A DNA stretch of 64,000 nucleotides from Eutrigla gurnardus. Lineage: Eukaryota; Chordata; Actinopteri; Perciformes; Triglidae. The position numbers were made by a program, and so were the translations under genes. Positions 57,148 through 64,000 of this stretch are shown here, one piece after another; the first letter of the stretch is position 1; each line of letters starts with the position of its first letter. A model generated the notes under the pieces. That model saw only the letters and a list, made by a program, of their open reading frames with translations. It was not told the DNA's origin and searched no databases. The stretch is from contig OY741268.1 in NCBI GenBank assembly GCA_963514095.1, forward strand, positions 5,664,001-5,728,000, in the 5' to 3' direction.

Positions 57148-57446
57148 ACAACAAAACCAACGTTAGGTTTAGACAACAAAACCAACGTTAGGTTTAGACA
57201 ACAAAACCAATGTTAGGTTTAGACAACAACACCAACGTTAGGTTTAGACAAAACACCAACGTTAGGTTTAGACAACAAAACCAACGTTAGGTTTAGACAA
57301 CAACACCAACGTTAGGTTTAGACAAAACACCAACGTTAGGTTTAGACAACAAAACCAACGTTAGGTTTAGACAACAACACCAACGTTAGGTTTAGACAAA
57401 ACACCAACGTTAGGTTTAGACAACAAAACCAACGTTAGGTTTAGAC
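57148..57446. repeat. 25-bp minisatellite array, inverse orientation (about 12 units)
   Basis: The unit ACAACAAAACCAACGTTAGG plus TTTAG is the reverse complement of the 6194-6632 unit. Some units are 22-23 bp through loss of an ACA. The array abuts a hAT-like terminus at 57447, and stray units recur at about 57670-57735. Confidence 0.95.
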
Positions 57447-57600
57447 CAGGGGTCTCAAACTCAACTAACCTGTGGGCCGCTGGAGGTAGAGTCTGGGTGA
57501 GGTTGGGCCACATCAAGTATTCCACAAAAAAAGGGGGACCAATGTTTGTGGGTGCGGCTTATATTCAGGTGTGCTCAATAGTCTGGAAATTATGGTACAA
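57447..57600 (+). mobile_element. hAT-like element, one end
   Basis: CAGGGGTCTCAAACTCAACT followed by AACCTGTGGGCCGCTGGAGG is a terminus I recognise from fish hAT-type elements. The other end is not identifiable, so the extent is approximate. Confidence 0.5.
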
Positions 57601-58923
57601 GTGACCAACGTTGCTAATTTGTGTTGTTGTCACGAGCCTGAGCTATGGTAGCTCACAAGTGTTAAAAAATACAAAACGTTTGTTGTCCAAACGTTGGTAA
57701 CAAAACCAACATTAGGTTTAGACAACAAAACAGTAAAACTGCAGTTGGTACCTTGGTAACTGTTTTTTTTCTGTCTCCTAATAGTATTTGCAAAATTCTA
57801 CCGTGCATGAAAGAAAACCACCATTTCTTAGTAAACTGTTAAGATGTATGAGAAAGTTTGTGACCTGGCTGCCATGTTGAAACCAATTGAGCCAAAACCA
57901 ATCCTGCTCCTGGCCACAGCAAACATTCACGGTATAGTTTATAGTTTTACGGCACTGCAGTAACCACATCTTCATTAATATTTCATCAGCACTGCCTAGT
58001 TTGACAGTTTGATCTGAATTTACAAAGTGATTGACGTGATAAACTCCTCAGCTCTGATTGGTTGTTTTCTTTCTGGCACTGTGGAATCTTGCAAATGCCA
58101 TTCGGAGACTAAAAGGAGGCAAAGAGAACCTGATTTGTTCACAGATTATCTTTCTCATGTACTACTGGCATGATATACTGAAATATTAAAAAAAATGACC
58201 AATTGCAGCTAAGAACCAACGCGTCCCTTCATAACAAAACCCATATATCCATATCTATATATTTATCTATATAACATCTTCCATCCAACATAAACACTGT
58301 GAAACATTCATACTGTCTACGTACACACCGTCTAGACATGAAAACAATAACATCTGCATATTTGCTTTGCAAAGTCCCAACCTCCATTTTGTTGATTTAT
58401 TCTGATGTTATCTATCGGGATTGGTACTGTGGTGAATGTATTCTTGTGTTTTTGTAGCAGCCATGTCAGAAAGAACCCGAATCTGAATCTAGTTTCTGGT
58501 ATACAAACCAGGTTGTATTAACGGTCCACCACTGACCTACAACACCTGAAGAAGACAGCTTTAAAAACCATCAAATCCATGGGATTTATTAACAAGAGCA
58601 CATACAATCGAGACAATGAAAATACCCATGATGAGAGGCAGCAGGACCATCATTCCACATACACCAGAGGCCTTTCTTCCTGCTGCTGTTACAGGGGCAT
58701 TAATTTAGTACTTCCCAGGCCAGGTGCACTTTATTGAACACTGTAGCACACCTGGACAGAGCTACTGAAGAGAGGGACAAGGAACAGAACAGGCAATATT
58801 AACAGCCTTAGAACTCATTTCTCTCATTGTACAAATCCAGAAATAGAAATAGATCAGAAAACAGCAGACAGAGCTGAAGAAGAAAACAAACAAAAACATT
58901 TAGCAGTAGAAGATAGATTGACA

Positions 58924-58925
<2 letters not shown>
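57601..58925. other. Non-coding, no gene seen
   Basis: AT-rich sequence with no supported gene. Confidence 0.4.
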
Positions 58926-58927
<2 letters not shown>

Positions 58928-58987
<60 letters not shown>

Positions 58988-59011
58988 CTACACACACACA
59001 CACACACACAC
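58928..59011. repeat. (AT)n and (CA)n compound microsatellite
   Basis: About 28 AT dinucleotides followed, after TTTCTA, by about ten CA dinucleotides, directly preceding the Tc1-like end. Confidence 0.97.
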
Positions 59012-59264
59012 TATGTATATTGCCAAAAGTATTCACTCACCCATCCAAATAATTGAAATCAGGTGTTCCAATCATTTCCATGGCCACAGGTGTATAAAAA
59101 TAAGCACCTATGCATGCAGACTGTTTCTACAAACATCTGTGAAAGATTGGGTCGCTCTCAGGAGCTCAGTGAATTCCAGTGTGGTACTGTGATAGGATGC
59201 CACCTGTGCAACAAGTCCAGTCGTGAAATGTCCTCCCTCCTAAATATTCCACAGTCAACAGTCA
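59012..59264 (+). mobile_element. Tc1/mariner 5' end (fragment)
   Basis: TATTGCCAAAAGTATTCACT starts a stretch I recognise as the 5' end of a fish Tc1-like transposon, followed by the transposase N-terminus (GRSQELSEFQ, SLLNIPQSTV; the paired-like helix-turn-helix). The usual start codon position reads TTG at about 59147. The element stops abruptly at about 59264, where gypsy gag sequence begins. Confidence 0.85.
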
Positions 59265-59686
59265 ACTTCCATGCATTTGAACGTTTAGCAGCAGCCTTAA
59301 AATGGCCATTAGAGATCTGGCCCTTGCTCCTGCAATGTAAGATCTACGGAAAAGCTCAAGAAGTTGTGTCTGCACTTCCTGTGGAAGACAGTTTAGATTA
59401 CGTAAAAGTAAAAGCCGCTGTTCTGCGCGCCTATGAGCTTGTGCCTGAAGCATACCGGCAGAAATTCAGAGCTCATCGAAAAAGTTCAACCCAAACTTAC
59501 GTTGAGTTTGCTAGGGACAAGGGAAATCTCTTTGTTCGTTGGTTGACATCTTGTGGGGTGACTGATTTTACCGCTCTCCGCAAACTCATTCTTGTTGAGG
59601 AGTTCAAGAAGAGTTTACCGGAGCGCATGTTGGTGTACTTCAATGAACAAAAAGTCTCTGTCTGTTGCTGCTGTTATGGCAGATGA
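59063..59686 (+). pseudogene. Chimeric frame: Tc1 HTH fused to gypsy gag
   Basis: A 207-codon frame. Residues 1 to about 68 come from the Tc1-like end, including its helix-turn-helix region (about 30-67). From about residue 69 the sequence is a gypsy Gag capsid-type domain (ALKWPLEIWPLLLQCKIYGK, AYELVPEAYRQKFRAH, YVEFARDKGNLFVRW). The junction is at about 59264-59270, in frame by chance. A frameshift near 59660 ends the frame in CCCCYGR; Gag continues in another phase from 59592. A gypsy 5' LTR and leader are missing, so the Tc1 end replaced them by insertion plus deletion or by rearrangement. No sign of selection can be judged. Confidence 0.8.
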
Positions 59687-59882
59687 GTATGTGCTTACTC
59701 ATCGGGTTGCTTTTCCTGTGCCTGCTTCTTCTGACCGGCCTCGCTCTGTCCCTGTTACACCCAGTAACTTTGACAAAGCGCCCGCTGCGTGTAAGGAGGA
59801 CAGAGAGTGTTTCTACTGTCATAAACCTGGTCATATTATTTCCAACTGTTTAGCATTAAAACGGAAGGAGCAGACTCAATAA
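59592..59882 (+). pseudogene. Gypsy gag C-terminus with CCHC zinc knuckle
   Basis: The continuation of Gag in a new phase: ADEYVLTHR, then a basic/proline linker, then the nucleocapsid knuckle CFYCHKPGHIISNC (C-X2-C-X4-H-X4-C, about 59806-59850), which binds the genomic RNA. It ends at a TAA (59880-59882). Protease follows in the same frame after that stop, so the stop is either a disabling mutation or a Gag-Pol boundary. Confidence 0.85.
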
Positions 59883-59894
59883 GCACCGGCAGCG

Positions 59895-60836
59895 TTGGCA
59901 GGGCATCACAAAGGCGTCGGTTTGATAAAATCAGGGTCCAGTGATCTACTTTCTGCTCAGTTCGCTGAGGAGAGTGTTGATCAGTGCTTTAAGCCGTTTG
60001 TTTCAGAGGGTTGGGTGTCCTTAACTGGCAACAAAAATTATCAACAATCCATTCAGATTTTGCGAGACACTGCCTGTTCACAGTCTGTAATCTTAGCCAA
60101 AACTTTACCCTTTTCCTGTGATTCGGCTTGTGGTTACAGTACAGTACTGCAGGGTGTGGAGATGGGGTATGTTCCACGTCCTTTACATTATGTGTGTCCT
60201 GCATTGCCGATCCGTGGGATATCCATGTTAATGGGGAATGACATTGCCGGTGGGAAAGTGGAGCCTGTCCTTGAGGTGTTAGACACCGTGCCTGAGATTT
60301 GTAAGCCTTCTGTTGTACAGCCCCGGCTGTTCCCGTCGTGCGTAATTACGCACGCTCAGGCTGCAAAGCAAGCCTCCGTAGAGTCTGTAAAACAGAACGA
60401 TATAGATTTAGCTGACAGTGTGTTTCCACAGATGTTCTATGAAAAGCCTTTTATGGTAAAACCTGAGTCGGTAGAGTCTCCGTCTCCAAAATGTGTTCAG
60501 GTAAGTGGTAATAGTGTTTCCGCTCCAGGTGTCTCCTGGTTACCAGTGACGTGTGACCGTCTCGCTGCGGCTCAGAAGGCAGACAAAAGCCTCCAGAAAT
60601 GTTTCGCTGCTGTGGTAAGTGGGGATCAGAATTCTGAGATTCCGTGTTACTATATTAATGATGGTATTCTCATGCGTAAATGGACTCCTCCTCTGGCTGA
60701 GAAAGTGGATTGGGGTGTTGTGGTGCAGATTGTTGTGCCTGCCTGCTACCGAGAGCAGATGGGCCGGTCATCTGGGTGTCCACAAGACCTACCATCTTGT
60801 GTTGAAACACTTTTTCTGGCCAGGGTTAAAATCTGA
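59895..60836 (+). pseudogene. Gypsy protease and integrase N-terminal part
   Basis: A 313-codon frame in the same phase as the zinc knuckle. The protease shows the active-site triplet D-T-A in ILRDTACSQSV (about 60062-60090) and the flap/helix region MLMGNDIAGG near 60235. A linker follows, then the start of integrase (RLAAAQKADKSLQKCF near 60570). A frameshift at about 60766 moves the integrase zinc-binding region to the next frame; the last 25 or so codons here are out of frame. Confidence 0.85.
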
Positions 60837-62106
60837 CGTAGCTGCATACTGCCGAACCTGTCATGTCTGTCAATTAGCCGGAAAGCCCAACCAAGTCATT
60901 CCGCCGGCCCCGCTACATCCAATACCCGCTGTGGGGGAGCCGTTTGAACGCATAATAGTTGATTGTGTTGGACCGCTGCCCAGAACCAAGTCTGGTAACC
61001 AGTATTTGCTTACCATCATGTGTGCTGCCACTCGTTTTCCTGAAGCCGTGCCACTGAGCAATATCACTGCCAAGTCTGTTGTCCGTGCGCTCACCAAATT
61101 CTTTTCAACATTTGGGATGCCAAAATTTGTGCAAACAGATCATGGTACAAATTTTAAGTCCACGTTGTTCGCACAAGTCCTGAGAACGCTTAATATTAAA
61201 CATGTGGTGTCCAGTGCGTACCATCCCAAGTCACAGGGTGCGCTAGAGCGGTGGCACCAAACATTAAAGTCTATGCTCCATAAGTATTGTCTTGAAACGG
61301 ACAAAAGTTGGGATAAAGACATCCCTTTTGTCCTGTTCGCGGCCCGAGAGTGTGTCCAAGAATCGTTGGGATTCAGCCCGGCTGAACTCGTCTTTGGACA
61401 CACTTTACGCGGCCCCGTGAAAGCGTTAAAGGAACAGTTTCTCTCGCTGGAGTCTCCAAAATGTAATGTCTTAGATTATGTGTCTCAGTTCCGTGAGCGG
61501 TTACATTGCGCTCGTTCTATTGCAAAAGAATCCCTTGCATCTTCCCAGTCGGAGATGAAAAGGCGCTTCGACTGCTCTAGTGTCCCTCGAAAGTTTGAAA
61601 TTGGAGATAAAGTCCTTGCGTTGCTTCCAATCCCCGGTTCGTCTCTTTCTGCGCGCTTCTCCGGGCCTTATTGTATCCAACATGTGCTGAGTGACTACAT
61701 GGTGCAGACACCCGATAGACGGCGTAAAACCCGCGTGTGTCATATTAATATGCTGAAGCCATACCATTCCCGTGCTGTTTCCCCCGCTGTGGAAACATCT
61801 GGTTGCGCTGCCGCTGCTGTTGTTGTTACCCCAGTGCGCCACGAGGAGGATGATGGGTTAGCCATGCGCTCTTCCTCACTGACCGCTAGGCTGCCAAATT
61901 CTGCCATGATTAAACTATTGCCCGAAAGTCTTGCACACTTAGATGAAACCCAAACGCGTGAACTAGTAGAACTTGTCTCTGAGTATCCTTGTCTCTTTGG
62001 TGATGTGCCCTCTCAAACAACTGTGCTTTCCCATGATATTGACGTAGGAAATGCACGTCCTATCAAACAGGCCCGTACCGCGTCAATCCCGTTAAACGTG
62101 AGCTGA
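60619..62106 (+). pseudogene. Gypsy integrase, GPY/F module and linker to RT
   Basis: Real similarity starts at about 60766. The HHCC zinc-binding domain (HLGVHKTYH ... CRTCHVC, to about 60872) is followed by the catalytic core with D in IIVDCVGPL (near 60960), D in VQTDHGTNF (near 61136) and E in GALERWHQTLK (near 61241), the D,D-35-E pattern. A GPY/F-type module with FSGPYCIQHV lies near 61655-61745, ending HINMLKPYH. A variable linker leads to the RT start (VSEYPCLFGDVP near 61975). A frameshift at about 62065 transfers coding to another frame. The enzyme would insert the cDNA; this copy is inactive. Confidence 0.9.
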
Positions 62107-62444
62107 TGCGTAATGAATGCGAATATCTTCTCAGTAATGGACTGGCCGAACCCAGTTCATTGGTATGGAGCTCACCGTGTTTGTTGGAGGGAAAGCCGGA
62201 TGGTACACCGCGGTTCATAACTGATTTTCGGAAAGTGAATGCGGCGACTGTGTTAGACTCCTACCCGCTTCCACGGATGGAAGATTGTATTGATACACTC
62301 GGTGCTGCAAGATATGTAAGCAAGTTAGATCCGTTAAAAGGGTACTGGCAGGTGCCTCTGACGGCGCGCGCGTCAGAGATATCTGCCTTTGTAACCCCCG
62401 ATCATTTTTTTGCAGTACACGGTGATGGTGTTTGGCATGTGTAA
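62106..62444 (+). pseudogene. Gypsy reverse transcriptase, N-terminal part
   Basis: RT palm and fingers start: SSPCLLEGKPDGTPRFITDF near 62170-62230, YPLPRMEDCIDTLGAARY, and the first catalytic aspartate region SKLDPLKGYWQVPL near 62320-62360. A frameshift at about 62412 ends this segment (GDGVWHV is out of frame). Confidence 0.88.
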
Positions 62445-63312
62445 TGCTCCAGCAACTTTCCAGCGGCTTGTGAATACAGTTCTAGCAGGTGTAGTCAACT
62501 GTAACGCGTATTTGGATGACTTGATTGTGCATTCTGTGTCCTGGGTAGATCACCTTAAAACGTTGCGACAGGTTTTCTCCCGTCTTGCGCGTGCTTCCCT
62601 CACTCTAAACCTGGCAAAGTGTGAGTTTGGGAAGGGCACCGTGACGTATTTAGGCAGGCAGGTTGGGCAAGGTCAAGTTCGGCCTATTGAGGAGAAGGTG
62701 AGAGCCATTAACGAGTTTCCGGCCCCCACCACCCGGCGTGAGCTCAGAAGGTTTTTAGGTATGACCGGTTACTACCGAACCTTCTGCAGAAACTTTTCTG
62801 AGGTAGTACACCCTCTGACTAGTCTCACTAGTCCCAAAATGCCGTTCAAATGGACCCCAGAGTGCCAACGCGCATTTGAGAGCGTTAAAGCTCTCTTGTG
62901 TCACGCCCCAGTACTAGCTGCCCCTGATTTTGGAAAACCGTTTCGAGTCGAGGTTGACGCCAGCGCTGTCGGTGCTGGTGCCGTTCTGCTGCAGGATGAC
63001 CCAAATGCTGTAGAGCACCCAGTCAGCTTCTTCTCTCGTAAGTTCAATACTCATCAAGGTAGGTATTCAACAATCGAGAAGGAAACGCTGGCTTTGCTGT
63101 GGGCTCTGCAGCATTTCGAGGTGTATGTCGGGTCCTCTAGTCTACCTCTGACAGTTTACACTGACCACAATCCTCTGACCTTCCTTTCGCGTATGTATAA
63201 TCATAATCAGCGACTCATGCGCTGGGCGTTGCAGGTACAGGATCGCAACCTGGTGATTAAGCACAAGAAGGGATCTGACAACATCGTAGCCGATGCACTG
63301 TCTCGTATGTAA
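62410..63312 (+). pseudogene. Gypsy reverse transcriptase C-terminal part and RNase H
   Basis: A 300-codon frame. RT continues with FGMCNAPATFQRLVN and the catalytic YLDD (about 62509-62520), then the thumb/connection (RRFLGMTGYYRTF). RNase H follows with catalytic acidic residues in VEVDASAVGAGAVLLQ (about 62945-62990), STIEKETLAL (near 63070) and VYTDHNPLTF (near 63155), and a final DNIVADALSR. RNase H ends the pol polyprotein at a TAA (63310-63312); no integrase or chromodomain follows, confirming the unusual gene order. Confidence 0.92.
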
Positions 63313-63377
63313 CAGTTTTGTTTTTGTTTTGGTGTTGAGGTACAGAAACATGCGTGTTTCGTACTTAGGTGGGGAGG

Positions 63378-63787
63378 TGTTATGGCTGTCGGCGTTCTGA
63401 GTTTGTTGTGGGGCATAGCGTGTGTTTTTTCTTCTGTGCTGCTTGTCTCCTGATGAGAGGGATCCCCGTGATGTCATGGAAGGTGTCTGGGAACTCCCTC
63501 TGCGTCCCGCCTCCGTCTCCTCCTGCTGCAGGTGTGGACAATCGGCTCGTCAGTGGAGTTTGGTGGAGCCTCATTGCTGCTGGTCCATAAAAGAGCTGCT
63601 CTTGTGTTGGTGCGGCGTGATCTGTGATTTAACTTGATCAGACACGCCAACTTGTTCGAACCACTGTGACATAAATTGTCTTTGTAAAATTTGAACGTAG
63701 AGTCTACTACGACTACTTTGTGGTGTAAGTTGTGGTACCTCCTGTTGTGTGCACTTTTGTTTGTGATTTGTTCATGCAGGTGATACA
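63378..63787 (+). mobile_element. 3' LTR of the Gmr1-like element
   Basis: It begins TGTTATGGCTG directly after the purine tract AGGTGGGGAGG. A TATA-like CCATAAAAGAGC lies near 63584-63595. The 3' boundary is not certain: ...GATACA at 63787 or ...TTCATGCA at 63778. There is no 5' LTR in the window for comparison. Confidence 0.65.
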
Positions 63788-63793
63788 GAGTAG

Positions 63794-64000
63794 AGGGGTA
63801 TTCCACCAAACTCGCTAATTAAAGCGGCGCTTACCTGGTTAAGCCTGGTTAGAACTAACGCCAACTTCCACTTGCGGCTAAACCCATTCCATTAACGCAT
63901 TTCAGCCGCTCCTTGTTGAGGCTAATTCAAGCCAGGTTAACGTTGTTGTGTGTTACGCCGTTCACGGGATATGAAGCCAGACCAGAACCGTGGATGTGGA
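63794..64000 (+). mobile_element. PIF/Harbinger-like element, terminal part of a second copy
   Basis: AGGGGTATTCCACCAAACTC and the following about 200 bases match the reverse complement of 42391 down to about 42190 (GTTAGAACTAACGCCAACTT, GCTAATTCAAGCCAGGTTAA). The copy runs off the window end just before the position of the Myb/SANT-like fragment. Confidence 0.85.

Larger units (their letters stand above)
59265..63377 (+). mobile_element. Ty3/gypsy retrotransposon, Gmr1-like pol order, 5' truncated
   Basis: The order of domains is Gag, zinc knuckle, protease, integrase, reverse transcriptase, RNase H. Most gypsy elements have integrase last; integrase before RT is the arrangement reported for the Gmr1-like group of deuterostome gypsy elements. 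The coding region is broken by one in-frame stop (59880) and at least four frameshifts (near 59660, 60766, 62065 and 62412). A purine tract AGGTGGGGAGG (63367-63377) precedes the 3' LTR. The 5' LTR is absent. Confidence 0.9.

Overview
This 64 kb window looks like teleost fish genomic DNA. It carries a Rex3 (RTE-clade) LINE whose reverse transcriptase region appears to contain the sites of the standard fish Rex3 PCR primers (recalled from memory), a fish-type L1, an L2-like tail, a Tc1-like end, a Gmr1-like Ty3/gypsy retrotransposon, many short terminal-inverted-repeat (TIR) elements and abundant mini- and microsatellites. I found no convincing exon of a host gene. Almost every credible coding region belongs to a transposable element (TE), so this reads as an intergenic or intronic TE graveyard. 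The species cannot be fixed from the sequence.

Layout. 0-11 kb: CT-rich satellite, an L2-like tail, a 25-bp minisatellite and a 0.67 kb MITE. 11.2-19.9 kb: one antisense L1 split by three insertions: a nearly complete Rex3 (13-bp target-site duplication, TSD), a truncated MITE, and a 780-bp solo LTR (5-bp TSD). 20.2-28.6 kb: a TTAA-flanked element that has grown a 40-bp minisatellite, a 1.0 kb hAT-type non-autonomous element with 8-bp TSD, and a 23/33-bp minisatellite. 30.5-34.4 kb: a tRNA-derived SINE, a 0.96 kb GC-rich MITE (its inverted twin is at 48.0-49.0 kb) and a dispersed repeat with a CTCF-like site.

36.9-46.9 kb is a nest. A solo LTR (TSD TAGTG) was hit by a 5.5 kb PIF/Harbinger-like element (TSD TTG), which appears to hold a 4.1 kb CACTG-ended element, which holds a 1.1 kb MITE (TSD CAG). 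The same LTR was separately hit by a 4.0 kb transposon with about 300-bp TIRs. That last element carries a reading frame of about 1,010 codons broken by a single TAG. Its first half looks like a DDE/D transposase and its second half like an XPG/FEN-type nuclease with a Cys-rich tail. It is the most interesting object here. An Academ-superfamily relationship is my best guess.

51.8-55.7 kb: a CACTG-ended element with 3-bp TSD, holding an eight-exon decayed gene with a Myb/SANT-like domain and a divergent second ORF. 59.0-63.8 kb: a Tc1 5' end fused in frame to the gag of a gypsy element whose pol order is PR-INT-RT-RNaseH (integrase before RT, as in Gmr1), followed by its 3' LTR. The window ends inside a second copy of the Harbinger-like element.
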